Shown: positions 20,326 through 29,965, numbered from the stretch's first letter. The stretch is DNA of 38,183 nucleotides from Burkholderiaceae bacterium (GCA_947448695.1 CANFOL010000019.1:1-38183); one strand, 5' to 3'. Numbers and translations are program-made. Notes: generated from the sequence alone by a model not told the origin.

Positions 20326-21491
20326 CTTAATTTCAAGCTCGACAATCCAACCAAAACCAAAATAATTGTAATAATCCAAAAGCGGACAACTACTTGCGTC
20401 TCTTTCCAACCGCCTAATTCAAAATGGTGATGTAGGGGCGCCATTCGAAAAATACGCCTTCCTTCACCATACTTATTTTTTGTATATTTAAACCATGCCA
20501 CTTGAATCATGACCGATAAAGTTTCTACGACAAATATTCCGCCCATAATGAACAATACGATTTCTTGTCGAACAATCACTGCCACCGTACCTAAAGCTCC
20601 ACCTAATGCAAGTGCTCCAACATCTCCCATAAAAACTTGCGCGGGATGAGTGTTAAACCACAAGAATGCCAAGCCCGCACCGCCGATTGCTCCACAGAAA
20701 ATCAATAATTCTCCAGTGCCCGGGATGTATGGAAATATTAAATATTTTGCGTATATAGCATTTCCGGTAACGTATGCAAATACACCTAAAGCAGATCCAA
20801 CTAATATGACTGGCATAATCACCAAACCATCTAAACCATCTGTCAGATTGACAGCATTACTACTTCCAACAATCACTAAATAGGTCAAAATTACAAATCC
20901 CAAAATACCCAAGGGATAATTCACGGTTTTAAAGAATGGAACAACTAAATTTAAGTTATCAGCAAAGTAAAAATTAAATTCATTGTTTTTCCATTGCAAT
21001 ATATTTTTAACAATCCCTAAGTTACTGCTATCTGTGATGGCAAACACCAAATACACTGCCGCTAACATTCCAATTAGCGATTGCCAAAAGTACTTTTCTT
21101 TGGAACTCATTCCCTTCGGGTTTTTATAAACAACTTTTCGATAGTCATCTACCCATCCAACGATTCCAAATCCAAGAGTTACCCATAAAACAGCCCAAAT
21201 AAAGCGATTACTAAGATCACTCCATAACAAAGTTGAAATTGCAATTGATATCAAAATTAATACGCCACCCATCGTGGGTGTTCCACTTTTGATTAAATGC
21301 GTTTTCGGGCCATCCGTTCTAACCGCCTGACCTACTTTCATCATGGTTAAACGACGAATAACCCATGGTCCAAAAATCAACCCAATCCCGAGTGCAGTTA
21401 ATGTCGCCATCACAGCCCGAAAGGTAATGTAGTTAAAGACACGAAAAAATCCAATCTCTACTTGTAACCATTGTGCGAGAACTAGAAACAT
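20322..21491 (-). CDS. mraY: Phospho-N-acetylmuramoyl-pentapeptide transferase MraY
   Basis: Integral membrane enzyme that transfers phospho-MurNAc-pentapeptide to undecaprenyl phosphate, making lipid I. About ten membrane helices are visible. The catalytic acidic motifs are [10 protein letters not shown] in the middle and [12 protein letters not shown] later. The [11 protein letters not shown] triple-histidine segment lies near the C-terminus. Length is 389. It overlaps the murF end by 10 bases and the murD start by 4. Confidence 0.98.
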   Translation of the reverse strand: MFLVLAQWLQVEIGFFRVFNYITFRAVMATLTALGIGLIFGPWVIRRLTMMKVGQAVRTDGPKTHLIKSGTPTMGGVLILISIAISTLLWSDLSNRFIWAVLWVTLGFGIVGWVDDYRKVVYKNPKGMSSKEKYFWQSLIGMLAAVYLVFAITDSSNLGIVKNILQWKNNEFNFYFADNLNLVVPFFKTVNYPLGILGFVILTYLVIVGSSNAVNLTDGLDGLVIMPVILVGSALGVFAYVTGNAIYAKYLIFPYIPGTGELLIFCGAIGGAGLAFLWFNTHPAQVFMGDVGALALGGALGTVAVIVRQEIVLFIMGGIFVVETLSVMIQVAWFKYTKNKYGEGRRIFRMAPLHHHFELGGWKETQVVVRFWIITIILVLVGLSSLKLR

Positions 21492-22963
21492 AGGTTCTCC
21501 TCTTTTAATAAACAGTTGACAACTCTTTCCATCTTAGTAAATCGTGACCCTTTTACCAAAATCGCTACACGCCCAGTAGAAAAGTTATTTTGAAATACTT
21601 GTAAATCAGCTTTTAATTGTTTAAGTAACGCCTGAGGCTCCTGAAAATGTCTTCCCTCAGCCTCTTTTGTATTTGACGGCGTAAAAACTTCGGCCTTAAA
21701 ACCCTCTATCGCATAAACTGATAATTCCCCAGTAGCATAAACATGCTCAATTCCTTTTCCTTTGGCATATTTGCCAATTTCATGATGAAATTGTTGTCCT
21801 TGATCACCAACCTCACCCATATCTCCTAGAACTAACCAACGTGTTCCCGGCAATTGCGCTAAAACATCTATTGCCGCAATCATCGAATCAGGATTTGCAT
21901 TATATGTATCATCCACCAGTCGTCCGAGCTCTCCAAAACTAGGTAGGATATGACTGCGCATTCTGCCAGCAACTGGCATAAATTTTTCTAATCCACGACA
22001 AATTGCTTCATTGTTTATATTTGCAGCAAATGCAACAGTTGCAGCTGCTATCGCATTTTTAGCATTGTGGTCCCCAAGTGTCGCAAGCTTGACTTCAACA
22101 ACTAATTTTGAGTTACTATTTTTTTCTGGAAACTCTATACTTAAATTTCCTTGATGTGTCCAATGGCCCTGAATTTCCCCGAGCGATGTTCCGAGGTTCT
22201 CACTTAAAGCAAAATCTAAATAGTTGTAAGCGCTAGATTTACTTTTCCATAATTCTGTATATTCAGAGTCTGCTGGAAAGATCGCAATTCCATTGGGCTG
22301 TAATTGCGAGATTGCATCTGCATGCTCAACCGCAACAGCTTCTACCGTATGCATAAATTCTTGATGCTCGCGCTGCGCATTGTTAATCAACACAATATTA
22401 GGCTGAGCAATATTCGCTAAAAATTGTGTCTCTCCGGGATGATTCATACCTAACTCAATTACGGCAATTTGGTGATGTGAACGAAGCCCTAAAAGGGTGA
22501 GTGGCAAGCCAATGTCATTATTTAAATTGCCTAAAGTTGCTAAAACATGTTCCTCACCAAATGCTTCTTTTAAGATACTGGCAATCATCTCTTTAACAGT
22601 AGTTTTTCCATTACTACCAGTGACTAAAATTAATTGGGAATTTAGCTCTTTCTTCCAAGCTGTCGCAATGATTTGCAACGCCTTCAATGTATCTTCAACT
22701 AGAAGAACAGGACAATCAGTAGGCACACTCTCCTCATGACTTGCTAATGCAGCTATTGCGCCTTTTTTAAATACTTCATTTAAAAATTGGTTACCGTCAA
22801 ATTTTTCTCCAGCTATAGCAATGAAAAAATCTCCCGATTTAATTCTTCTACTGTCTGTTGAAACATCACCAAGAGGAGAGTTCATCATTGCAGCGCTGAC
22901 ATTTAATAGACGTGCCCCAGGTACGATCTGCGCCATTTTCTCAAGGGTCAAATGATGACTCAT
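21482..22963 (-). CDS. murF: UDP-MurNAc-tripeptide--D-alanyl-D-alanine ligase
   Basis: Adds the D-Ala-D-Ala dipeptide made by Ddl, finishing UDP-MurNAc-pentapeptide. The N-terminal domain has [16 protein letters not shown]. The ATP loop GSNGKTT is at residues 116-122, and the middle domain has ELGMNHPGE. The C-terminal domain opens with [11 protein letters not shown], a MurF hallmark. Length (493) is slightly above E. coli MurF (452). It is coupled to murE by an ATGA overlap. Confidence 0.97.
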   Translation of the reverse strand: MSHHLTLEKMAQIVPGARLLNVSAAMMNSPLGDVSTDSRRIKSGDFFIAIAGEKFDGNQFLNEVFKKGAIAALASHEESVPTDCPVLLVEDTLKALQIIATAWKKELNSQLILVTGSNGKTTVKEMIASILKEAFGEEHVLATLGNLNNDIGLPLTLLGLRSHHQIAVIELGMNHPGETQFLANIAQPNIVLINNAQREHQEFMHTVEAVAVEHADAISQLQPNGIAIFPADSEYTELWKSKSSAYNYLDFALSENLGTSLGEIQGHWTHQGNLSIEFPEKNSNSKLVVEVKLATLGDHNAKNAIAAATVAFAANINNEAICRGLEKFMPVAGRMRSHILPSFGELGRLVDDTYNANPDSMIAAIDVLAQLPGTRWLVLGDMGEVGDQGQQFHHEIGKYAKGKGIEHVYATGELSVYAIEGFKAEVFTPSNTKEAEGRHFQEPQALLKQLKADLQVFQNNFSTGRVAILVKGSRFTKMERVVNCLLKEENLCF

Positions 22964-24525
22964 TCAACAACCCCTCGTATCGCTATTCGAATATGATCTT
23001 GATCTGAAAAGATAAATTGGTTTCCAGCTATCTCTTGAATTCTTTCATGTCCTTTACCGGCAACAAGTATCAAATCATTTGGTAACGCTTTTTTGACCGA
23101 TGACAATATAGCAAAGGCTCTATCTACTACAACAGTTACTTTTGATAATTGATCCGAATCAATTCCTTGCATAATTTGATCAATGATTTCCTCAGGTTTT
23201 TCTCCACGTGGATTATCACTCGTTAAAATCACTCGATCAGCAATATTTGCTGCTAGTTTTCCCATTAAAGGTCGTTTACTTGTATCTCGATTACCACCAC
23301 ACCCAAAAACACAAACTAATTGACCACCTCTGGCCTTTGCAATTGGTTTTAATGCTAGTAATGCTTTTTCTAAGGCATCTGGAGTGTGCGCAAAATCCAC
23401 TACCATTAAGGGATTCTTGTCGTCGTTGAGGTTAATCATTTCTAATCGACCATCTACAGATTGCAGATGTTTTAATTGCGCAATCGCACTTTCAATTGGC
23501 ATTTCATTAGCTAACAAAGTAGCTAGAACTGCCATCATATTATCAACATTAAACCTACCAATAATATCTAAAAGTAGTGGGAATTTTTGGCCATTCACTT
23601 CACAATTTAACTTTGCACCATTGTTGGTTGTCTCATAATCTTGTACAAGTACTGTATTTAATTGATTTTGACAATTCAGTTGAACGAATGATTCTTCTGT
23701 GCCATATACCCACAATTTAGCTTTAGATGTTCTTGCTAATTGCTCAATCCATTCACGACCTATTGGATCATCTATGTTGATGACGATTTTCTCAAGGCTG
23801 GAGTAACGAAACAATTCAAATTTTGCTTTAGCATATTCATGCATATCACCGTGATAGTCCAAGTGATCTTGACTTAAATTAGTGAAAATCGCCGTTTTAA
23901 ATTGCACATTACTAACTCTACCCTGCTCTAATGCATGCGAAGATACTTCCATAACAACTTGCTGATAAAATTCTTTTTTTAATTCAGCGAGTACACGTTG
24001 TACCCTTGCAGCATCGGGAGTCGTAAACCCTGTTGTCTTCAATGCTCCAACTTGACCATATCCTAAAGTTCCAAATACCGCTGTCTTTTTATAATGATTG
24101 AATGACTTTGCCAACCAATGAGTAACTGTCGTTTTACCATTGGTACCTGTTACCCCCATCATTGACATTTCTTTTGAGGGATATCCATACCACCAATCAG
24201 CGATTTCACTTGCCATTGTTGCCAATCCCGGCACAGCAAAACATCTTGAATCGCCTAATTTTGCTCGCGCCTGAACAAGCTCATCTTCCAGCCAATTATT
24301 ACTTTCAAAAAGAACTAAACCAACACCTAATTCAAGTGCTTTGGGTATATGAATCCGATTATCACTAAAACCTTTTCCACTTCCAACCGGATATGCCAAA
24401 AACACGTCTCCAGATTTTAGTAACCTTGTATCTGAAGACAAATGCGCGGCCCGCTCTACTTCACTCAACATCAGATGTTGAATATCGTTCATTTGAAGAG
24501 AGGCTTTGGACTGAATCTTGATCAT
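22960..24525 (-). CDS. murE: UDP-MurNAc-L-Ala-D-Glu--meso-diaminopimelate ligase
   Basis: Adds the third stem-peptide residue. The DNPR motif in VILTSDNPRGEKPEEI near residue 450 is the signature of meso-diaminopimelate-specific MurE, as opposed to the lysine-adding type. The N-terminal SSDTRLLKSGDVFLAYPV segment, the ATP loop GTNGKTT at residues 127-133 and the DHLDYHGDMHEYAKAK segment with its conserved lysine are intact. Length (521) is within the range for the family. It overlaps ftsI and murF by four bases each. Confidence 0.97.
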   Translation of the reverse strand: MIKIQSKASLQMNDIQHLMLSEVERAAHLSSDTRLLKSGDVFLAYPVGSGKGFSDNRIHIPKALELGVGLVLFESNNWLEDELVQARAKLGDSRCFAVPGLATMASEIADWWYGYPSKEMSMMGVTGTNGKTTVTHWLAKSFNHYKKTAVFGTLGYGQVGALKTTGFTTPDAARVQRVLAELKKEFYQQVVMEVSSHALEQGRVSNVQFKTAIFTNLSQDHLDYHGDMHEYAKAKFELFRYSSLEKIVINIDDPIGREWIEQLARTSKAKLWVYGTEESFVQLNCQNQLNTVLVQDYETTNNGAKLNCEVNGQKFPLLLDIIGRFNVDNMMAVLATLLANEMPIESAIAQLKHLQSVDGRLEMINLNDDKNPLMVVDFAHTPDALEKALLALKPIAKARGGQLVCVFGCGGNRDTSKRPLMGKLAANIADRVILTSDNPRGEKPEEIIDQIMQGIDSDQLSKVTVVVDRAFAILSSVKKALPNDLILVAGKGHERIQEIAGNQFIFSDQDHIRIAIRGVVE

Positions 24526-26267
24526 CTCTGTAAAGCCACTTTTTGAGTGAGGGAGGGATCTAATGTTTGAACTAATTCTTTCATCGCAGCATCTGGAGGC
24601 ACCCCTAAACTACGAAGTGCTGTTCCAGTAATTGAAGAAAATACCGGGGCGGCAACATCGCCTCCATAGTGAGATCCCGCAGTAGGCTCATCAATCACTA
24701 CTGCAACAACAATTCTTGGATTGCTAATGGGTGCTACACCCACAAAAAATCCATCGTATTTATTTTTAGCATAGCCAGCCTTACCCATCGATTTATGAGC
24801 AGTTCCTGTCTTTCCTCCGACACGATAGCCGGATACTTGAGCCTTGAGCGCAGTACCACCCTCTTGAGTAACTAGCTCCAACATATTACGCATTTCGATT
24901 GCAGTTTTGGGATTTAGAACCCGTGTTCCTATTGGCGGCTTTTCTACTTTAACCATTGAAATGGGAACTAATTCACCATCTCTTGCAAATATGGTGTAAG
25001 CCCTTGCTAACTGAAATAAAGAGGTTGAGACACCATACCCAAATGACATCGTTGCCTGATCTAACTTACCCCATTTTTCATATGGTTTTACAGTTCCAGC
25101 AACTGCACCCTCGAAACCAATTTTTGGGGCTTGTCCAAATCCTACGGATTGGAACATCGTCCACATGTCTTCTGGCTCCATCTGTAATGCGATACGACTG
25201 GTACCAATATTGCTTGATTTTTGAATAATTTGAGATACAGACAATACTGAATAGGAATGGGTATCTGTAATGACTTTTTTACCAATTTGTAAATGCCCAA
25301 TACTAAATTGTGTGGTCGGTTTAATTAATCCCTTTTCTAAGGCTATAGATACTGTGATTGGCTTCATGGTAGAACCTGGCTCAAAAGTATCTGTGAGTAC
25401 TCGATTACGTAATTGCTCACCTGTCATACTACTTCGATTGTTCGGATCGTATGATGGGTAATTCGCCATTGCCAACACTTCACCTGTATATGAATCTAAA
25501 ACAATCGCAGATCCAGATTTGGCGCGATTATCTTTGACCGCTTTTTTAACAGCTTCATAAGAAATAGATTGAATCTTGCTATCTACGGATAACTGTAAAT
25601 CTTTTCCATTTCTTGGGGGTTGATAATCACCGAGGTTATCAACTACCCTACCAAGTCGATCAATCACAACATGTTTTTGACCATCCTTACCTGATAAGTA
25701 GGCATCGTTCGATAACTCCATGCCGTCTTGGCCTTTATCCTGAATATTGGTAAAGCCAATAATGTGAGCCATCGCCTCTCCCTCAGGGTAATAGCGACGA
25801 TACTCACTCGTAATGATAATGCCAGGAATTGCCAACTCTTTAATTTTTGCCGCCACCTCTGGCTCAACTTGACGACGAAGGTATAGTTGATTTTTTGAAT
25901 CTGTTAACTTCTTTCTCAATTCAGATTCATTCATTTTTAATAATTTTGCAAATGCAGATACCTTTGCCGCTGGCAAATCATCTGGAATCGTATCTGGATA
26001 GGCAATAATCGTTTTTGCCTCTAAACTTGTTGCTAATATTTCACCGTTTCTATCAAGTATTTTTCCCCGCACAGAAGGTAATGCAATGACACGATTTACT
26101 CGCTTACCTTTTTGTGCATAAAAATCATTCCCCGGTCCCTGAATCCAAAATGCGCGACCCAAAAGTGCACAAAACGCGATGAACATAAAGAACAAAACAA
26201 CGCGTGAGCGCCACATCGGAAGTCTCAAAACTAATGTGTTAGAGGGGCCTGCATGATTAGCCTTCAT
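24522..26267 (-). CDS. ftsI: Septal transpeptidase FtsI (penicillin-binding protein 3)
   Basis: Class B penicillin-binding protein that cross-links septal peptidoglycan. A short cytoplasmic N-terminus and one membrane helix at about 21-42 precede the dimerisation domain (RGKILDRNGEILATS). All three transpeptidase motifs are present: S299-T-M-K302 in FEPGSTMKP, S351-S-N353, and K486-T-G-T489. Length (581) matches E. coli PBP3 (588). It overlaps ftsL and murE by four bases. It acts with FtsW, encoded in the same cluster. Confidence 0.98.
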   Translation of the reverse strand: MKANHAGPSNTLVLRLPMWRSRVVLFFMFIAFCALLGRAFWIQGPGNDFYAQKGKRVNRVIALPSVRGKILDRNGEILATSLEAKTIIAYPDTIPDDLPAAKVSAFAKLLKMNESELRKKLTDSKNQLYLRRQVEPEVAAKIKELAIPGIIITSEYRRYYPEGEAMAHIIGFTNIQDKGQDGMELSNDAYLSGKDGQKHVVIDRLGRVVDNLGDYQPPRNGKDLQLSVDSKIQSISYEAVKKAVKDNRAKSGSAIVLDSYTGEVLAMANYPSYDPNNRSSMTGEQLRNRVLTDTFEPGSTMKPITVSIALEKGLIKPTTQFSIGHLQIGKKVITDTHSYSVLSVSQIIQKSSNIGTSRIALQMEPEDMWTMFQSVGFGQAPKIGFEGAVAGTVKPYEKWGKLDQATMSFGYGVSTSLFQLARAYTIFARDGELVPISMVKVEKPPIGTRVLNPKTAIEMRNMLELVTQEGGTALKAQVSGYRVGGKTGTAHKSMGKAGYAKNKYDGFFVGVAPISNPRIVVAVVIDEPTAGSHYGGDVAAPVFSSITGTALRSLGVPPDAAMKELVQTLDPSLTQKVALQR

Positions 26268-26533
26268 TTAGCCATTTCCCTGACATAGATCGTTTTGTCT
26301 TGCTTTATTTCTTTCATCTGTAACTTCTTGGTGGCAATATCAACAATTCTTGAAGATTTAGATAGATCTCTTTGCTCATACTCAAGCCGACTCCATTCTT
26401 GATTGAGCTTGTTCTCTTGAATCTCAAGTCGATTTTTATCCGCGTATAACATCCTTGATCTTTGCTGTGAGTAAACCAACATTAATGAGCAAGCCATTAA
26501 TGCTAAGATTAAAACCACAACAGAGCGGTTCAT
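26264..26533 (-). CDS. ftsL: Cell division protein FtsL
   Basis: Small bitopic divisome protein that forms a coiled coil with FtsB and activates FtsWI. The 89-residue product has a short N-terminus, one membrane helix at about residues 4-21 and a leucine-rich coiled coil at about 27-60 (ENKLNQEWSRLEYEQRDL). The C-terminal VDIATKKLQMKEI matches the FtsL family end. The frame can also start one codon earlier at TTG (26536). I prefer the ATG at 26533, which gives a TGATG junction with the rsmH stop and AGGT five bases upstream. FtsL diverges fast, so position in the cluster is an important part of the call. Confidence 0.93.
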   Translation of the reverse strand: MNRSVVVLILALMACSLMLVYSQQRSRMLYADKNRLEIQENKLNQEWSRLEYEQRDLSKSSRIVDIATKKLQMKEIKQDKTIYVREMAK

Positions 26534-27456
26534 CAAATACCTACCTTTTCTGCAATCCGCATAACCGCTGATCTTGCCCTTGGGTTTTGTTGTATCTCTT
26601 GTGCACTAGGTTTTACTCTTCCTATAATTTTTAATGGCGATTTTGGTATTTCAGATTCACGAAGTGGCATACCTCTTGGCACATCCACTTTGCTGTTTTT
26701 TTGCATAAATTGTTTAACCATACGGTCTTCTAGTGAGTGAAAACTAATTACTACTAATCGCCCCTCTGGTTTTAACAATGAAATAGACATCTTTAAACCT
26801 TCCTCCAAATCGCGGAGTTCTTGGTTGATGTAAATCCGTATAGCCTGAAAGGTGCGCGTGGCCGGATCTTGATCGTGTTCGCGCGTGCGGACGACACTAG
26901 CCACGAGCGCCGAGAGTTGTCTTGTGGTCCCAATGTGGATTCCTTGCTCCCGGCTAGCAACAATCGTCTTTGCAATCTGGACAGCAAACCGTTCTTCCCC
27001 ATAATCTTTAATTACCTTTGCAATATTTTTTTCATCTGCTGTTGCTAACCACTGTTGCGCACTTTGTCCTTCTTGATAATTCATACGCATATCCAGGGGG
27101 CCATCCATCCGGAAGGAAAATCCCCGTTCTGCTTGATCGATTTGAGGAGAACTGATTCCTAAGTCGAGCAATATTCCATCTAAAGAATTTGGAGGCGTTA
27201 ATGAAGACATATTTGCAAAAGACGTATGCGCTATTTGAAAACGTCTGTCTTGTATCTGTTGCGCTTCTATAATTGCCTGAGGATCTTTGTCGCAAGCAAT
27301 TAACTGACTGTCGACCGTCATTTTTTCTAGAATTAATCTGGAGTGTCCACCCCGACCAAACGTGCCATCGAGATAGATTGCTTGTTGTTTCGAAACATCT
27401 CCAAGTAAGGCGGAGACTGCCTCGTCCAGCAAAACCGGGCGATGACTGAAGGTCAT
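26533..27456 (-). CDS. rsmH: 16S rRNA (cytosine(1402)-N(4))-methyltransferase RsmH
   Basis: SAM-dependent enzyme that N4-methylates C1402 of 16S rRNA in the decoding centre (formerly MraW). [13 protein letters not shown] at residues 5-17, the SAM loop [12 protein letters not shown], and [20 protein letters not shown] with [11 protein letters not shown] are all family signatures. The C-terminal [17 protein letters not shown] and the terminal [13 protein letters not shown] are intact. Length is 307. It lies 12 bases after mraZ and begins the run of overlapping genes. Confidence 0.98.
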   Translation of the reverse strand: MTFSHRPVLLDEAVSALLGDVSKQQAIYLDGTFGRGGHSRLILEKMTVDSQLIACDKDPQAIIEAQQIQDRRFQIAHTSFANMSSLTPPNSLDGILLDLGISSPQIDQAERGFSFRMDGPLDMRMNYQEGQSAQQWLATADEKNIAKVIKDYGEERFAVQIAKTIVASREQGIHIGTTRQLSALVASVVRTREHDQDPATRTFQAIRIYINQELRDLEEGLKMSISLLKPEGRLVVISFHSLEDRMVKQFMQKNSKVDVPRGMPLRESEIPKSPLKIIGRVKPSAQEIQQNPRARSAVMRIAEKVGI

Positions 27457-27468
27457 AGGTCCCTAACA

Positions 27469-27897
27469 TCAGAAAGTAAATTGTCGTAAAGCTTCTGGCA
27501 TTCCTTGAGAAATTGCTATTTGCTCTTTTTCCGTATAAGTCTTAGCATCCCAAACTTCAAGATGACTTCCCATACCCAACAAAATAACTTCTCTCTCAAT
27601 GCCAGATGCGGCTCTTAATTCTGGACTGATCAAAATACGACCTGATCCATCCATTTCTAATTCAGAAGCATTTCCGAGAAAAATACGACGCCACCAATTA
27701 GCCTCTAAAGGCAACTTAGCAATCCGCTCACGAAAATTTTCCCACTCTAATTGTGGAAATAAAAGAAGGCATCCCTCAGGATGCTTGGTTAGAGTAACTC
27801 TTCCCATACCTGCTGTTTGAAGGGCGTCACGATGCCGGGCAGGAATTGACATCCGCCCTTTGACATCTAAATTGATCGCCGAAGCCCCCTGAAACAT
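27469..27897 (-). CDS. mraZ: Transcriptional regulator MraZ
   Basis: First gene of the cluster and its likely repressor. The 142-residue protein contains two SpoVT/AbrB-type half-domains. The first has [19 protein letters not shown] (residues 6-24) and the second has [18 protein letters not shown]; both carry the conserved DxKGR/DxSGR turn. MraZ forms an oligomeric ring that binds short TGGGN repeats before its own gene. Three such repeats with 10-base spacing are present just upstream of the ATG, so autoregulation is very likely here. Confidence 0.97.
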   Translation of the reverse strand: MFQGASAINLDVKGRMSIPARHRDALQTAGMGRVTLTKHPEGCLLLFPQLEWENFRERIAKLPLEANWWRRIFLGNASELEMDGSGRILISPELRAASGIEREVILLGMGSHLEVWDAKTYTEKEQIAISQGMPEALRQFTF

Positions 27898-27905
27898 ACA
27901 ATTTT

Positions 27906-27930
27906 CCCCACTTTTTCACACTTCCTCCCA
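27906..27930 (-). promoter_or_regulatory. MraZ operator: three repeats at 10-base spacing
   Basis: On the minus strand the boxes are TGGGA (27926-27930), TGTGA (27916-27920) and TGGGG (27906-27910), each separated by exactly five bases. This is the MraZ-box layout known from E. coli (TGGGN repeats five bases apart); the middle box departs from consensus by one base. The last box overlaps the GGGGA that serves as the mraZ ribosome binding site, and the first adjoins the -10. Confidence 0.85.
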
Positions 27931-27958
27931 CTTTAAAGCACATATAGTGGATGGTCAA
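27930..27958 (-). promoter_or_regulatory. Promoter of the dcw cluster (Pmra)
   Basis: On the minus strand TTGACC (27953-27958) and TAAAGT (27930-27935) are separated by 17 bases, a sigma-70 arrangement with a near-consensus -35. Transcription would start close to 27923, within the MraZ boxes, giving a leader of about 26 bases. Position and the operator overlap fit the main promoter of the cluster. Confidence 0.7.
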
Positions 27959-27986
27959 GGGTTTTAGGGGGAAATAAATATCATTT

Positions 27987-28004
27987 TTCTTGTATTAACA
28001 AGAA
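27987..28004. repeat. Perfect 7-base palindrome upstream of Pmra
   Basis: TTCTTGT and ACAAGAA flank a 4-base ATTA spacer. It lies about 30 bases upstream of the mraZ -35, in the AT-rich gap 27898-28134 that separates coq7 from mraZ. It could be a protein site or a hairpin at the coq7 message end. A smaller CAATT/AATTG repeat follows at 28029-28043. Confidence 0.35.
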
Positions 28005-28095
28005 CTTAGAAAGACAATCTATAGCTATCAATTATAAAAATTGAATATAAAACATAGCCTTATAAGCAACACCTAATAAAGAAAATTAAATATGG

Positions 28096-28122
28096 GGGTA
28101 ATAACCCTTATTTATATTAAGG
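28096..28122 (-). terminator. Possible weak terminator after coq7
   Basis: Reading the minus strand after the coq7 stop, CCTTA/TAAGG (7-base loop) and GGGT/ACCC (4-base loop) form two short hairpins that share two bases, followed by an interrupted T-rich run. The stems are short, so this is a weak candidate. Confidence 0.25.
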
Positions 28123-28134
28123 ATTGATGAATAT

Positions 28135-28761
28135 TTAAATATAGTAGGCAGTTTTTGTCATTACTTTGGAAGTAATCGCCATTGATTTTTTGATTAATTC
28201 AGGCAATTCTTTGGCTCCTGCATCATGCGCCATCTTGCCATGCTCAATTTCTTCTATGCGCATTTGATCAACAATTGCTCTAGAAGCCAAATCATGCTCC
28301 GGGAGAGTTTCCAAATGGGCATCTAAATGATGCTCGACCTGTTTTTCTGTTTCGGCAACAAAGCCTAAGCTCCAGGCATCTCCAGCCAAACCTGCGCAAA
28401 CGCCCAAAATAAATGCTCCGGAGTACCAAACAGGATTTAAAAAGCTTGGGCGAGAATTTAATTCTTTTAGGCGCTGTGAACACCAATGTAAATGATCTTC
28501 TTCTTCAATTGCCGCGTGGGCTAATTTTTTTTTCATTTCAGGGGAGGAACTTGTAAGCCTCTGTGCTTGATATAAGGCCTGAGCGCAAACTTCACCCACG
28601 TGATTGACGCGCATCAAACCAGCAGCATGTTTGCGCTCTCCTTCGGTCAATACTTGTTCTGATACCTCTTGAGGTTGTGGTGTTGCCCTAGGTTGCGCAA
28701 CCACACCATGGATAGTTCGAAGCACCTTATCAAACTCAATAATTAATTTATCAAAATGCAA
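28135..28761 (-). CDS. coq7: Demethoxyubiquinone hydroxylase Coq7
   Basis: Di-iron monooxygenase that hydroxylates 2-polyprenyl-3-methyl-6-methoxy-1,4-benzoquinone, a late step of ubiquinone synthesis; the alternative to UbiF. The ferritin-like ligand motifs are EVCAQALY (with His54, Glu57), [10 protein letters not shown] (Glu87, His90), and EEIEHG (about 170-175). Length (208) is normal. The N-terminal [13 protein letters not shown] fits the family and points to the TTG start at 28761, with GTGGAA upstream; no in-frame ATG gives this end. It lies between mraZ and a dehydrogenase gene on the same strand. It is not functionally linked to the cell-wall genes. Confidence 0.95.
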   Translation of the reverse strand: MHFDKLIIEFDKVLRTIHGVVAQPRATPQPQEVSEQVLTEGERKHAAGLMRVNHVGEVCAQALYQAQRLTSSSPEMKKKLAHAAIEEEDHLHWCSQRLKELNSRPSFLNPVWYSGAFILGVCAGLAGDAWSLGFVAETEKQVEHHLDAHLETLPEHDLASRAIVDQMRIEEIEHGKMAHDAGAKELPELIKKSMAITSKVMTKTAYYI

Positions 28762-28785
28762 AATAGTTCCACTTTTAAATCCATC

Positions 28786-28822
28786 ATGATTTGATTTTAA
28801 TTCAATCTCTTAAATTAAATCA
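28786..28822. repeat. AT-rich imperfect inverted repeat before coq7
   Basis: TGATTTGATTTTAA and TTAAATTAAATCA form a stem with one mismatch and one bulge, in the 61-base gap between the dehydrogenase stop and coq7. It may act as a weak terminator or processing site for the upstream message. Its AT content makes chance pairing likely. Confidence 0.25.
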
Positions 28823-29743
28823 TCAGTGCTTAATATCTTGATATAAACCTGCCATTTGCCCAATGACTTCAGAGGTAGACGCCGTATCAGATTTAGCTAA
28901 ACCCAGCGCCATTGCAGCGGTATAAATGGGTGCTGTTGCATTAAAAATAGGCAATGGGCAACCAACCGATTTTGCCAAATCACCAATGACTTGCATATCT
29001 TTTTGCCAAACTTCCACTTTCATCGTTGGGGGCGTGTATTGACGATCAATCATAAATGGCATCCGTAATCTCATGACCCCTGTCCCAATGACTGGACTTG
29101 GACCAAATATATCCAATACGTCCTGTGGGTCTAAGCCTATTTTTCTTGCAAAGATTGTCGATTCTGCACAAGCAACGTTGTAAATTGCGACTAAATGATT
29201 CGCAATCATTTTCATTTTTAAGCCATTTCCATATTCGCCAACATGTGGAAAGTTATCAGAAAGGCATTGAAAAATGGGCTTCATTTTTTTGCATATTTTT
29301 TCATTACCACTAACAAAAATCGTCCACGCACGATCCTTCATTCTTGCAGCGGTTCCACTAATTGGACAATCCAATAACTCCACGCCATTCATTTTTAATT
29401 CTTGAGCAATATATTCTTTATCACTCATGGGTAATGTACTGGTTTCAATAAGGATAATTTTCTTGGGAGAGTCAATTAAGGTTTGTTTGATTTCAGCATA
29501 AACTTCCAGCAAGGCCTGACTAGTTGCTAATGAAGTAATAACGACATCTGACTCAAGAATCACTTCACGAACTGACTTTAATGGTCGCCCCTGTGCTTTC
29601 TTAAGTCGTTTCATTGCATCTGCTGCAACATCATATCCACAAACTGCGAAATCATTCATAAGAAGCGTTTCAGCCATGATGCCTCCCATGATGCCTAATC
29701 CAATAATTCCAATTGTTTGTGGTGCAGTTTGAGTTTTTTTCAT
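28823..29743 (-). CDS. NAD(P)-dependent oxidoreductase, 3-hydroxyisobutyrate dehydrogenase family
   Basis: A 306-residue beta-hydroxyacid dehydrogenase. The N-terminal Rossmann loop is GIIGLGIMGGIMAETLL (GLGIMG at 15-20). A DCPISGTAARMKDR segment stands at the substrate-binding motif, with TAA where GG is usual. The catalytic lysine is in KMIANHLVAIYNVA. The family reduces or oxidises 3-hydroxyisobutyrate, tartronate semialdehyde, 6-phosphogluconate and similar short acids; the substrate cannot be read from sequence. No Shine-Dalgarno precedes the ATG; CTCCTCC, its complement, is there instead. An in-frame stop upstream leaves this ATG as the only reasonable start. It is divergent from the porin gene. 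Confidence 0.85.
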   Translation of the reverse strand: MKKTQTAPQTIGIIGLGIMGGIMAETLLMNDFAVCGYDVAADAMKRLKKAQGRPLKSVREVILESDVVITSLATSQALLEVYAEIKQTLIDSPKKIILIETSTLPMSDKEYIAQELKMNGVELLDCPISGTAARMKDRAWTIFVSGNEKICKKMKPIFQCLSDNFPHVGEYGNGLKMKMIANHLVAIYNVACAESTIFARKIGLDPQDVLDIFGPSPVIGTGVMRLRMPFMIDRQYTPPTMKVEVWQKDMQVIGDLAKSVGCPLPIFNATAPIYTAAMALGLAKSDTASTSEVIGQMAGLYQDIKH

Positions 29744-29893
29744 ATGGGAGGAGTTCGCAAAAGTTAATCGTTAAATTATTTTCAGTATAAACACCATCTT
29801 TCACAAAACTAATATTCTGTTGTAATAGATTTCCACAATCCTAAAAAGACTATTAATTGTTAAGTCTATTTTCAATTTGTTACTGTATCTCCT

Positions 29894-29937
29894 CGAATCA
29901 AAAATTCGTTCATGTTAGTAAAAATAATTTACTAACA
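29894..29937 (+). promoter_or_regulatory. Twin hairpins in the porin gene leader
   Basis: Two adjacent inverted repeats precede the porin ribosome binding site. The first is CGAAT/ATTCG with a 5-base loop (29894-29908). The second is a perfect 10-base stem, TGTTAGTAAA/TTTACTAACA, with a 5-base loop (29913-29937). AAAGGAAA and the ATG follow 18-28 bases later. This could be an mRNA-stabilising or small-RNA-regulated leader, or an operator; I see no convincing -35/-10 pair to decide. Confidence 0.45.
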
Positions 29938-29965
29938 CTACTTATCTTTTATCAAAGGAAAATAG

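Noticed and set aside
27032..27469. A 145-codon minus-strand open frame overlapping rsmH
   Set aside because: It is a frame-shifted shadow of rsmH, whose own frame carries all SAM-binding motifs.
29746..29753. GGGAGGAG on the plus strand as a ribosome binding site
   Set aside because: No start codon with a meaningful frame follows at the right distance. It is simply the complement of the sequence before the dehydrogenase start.
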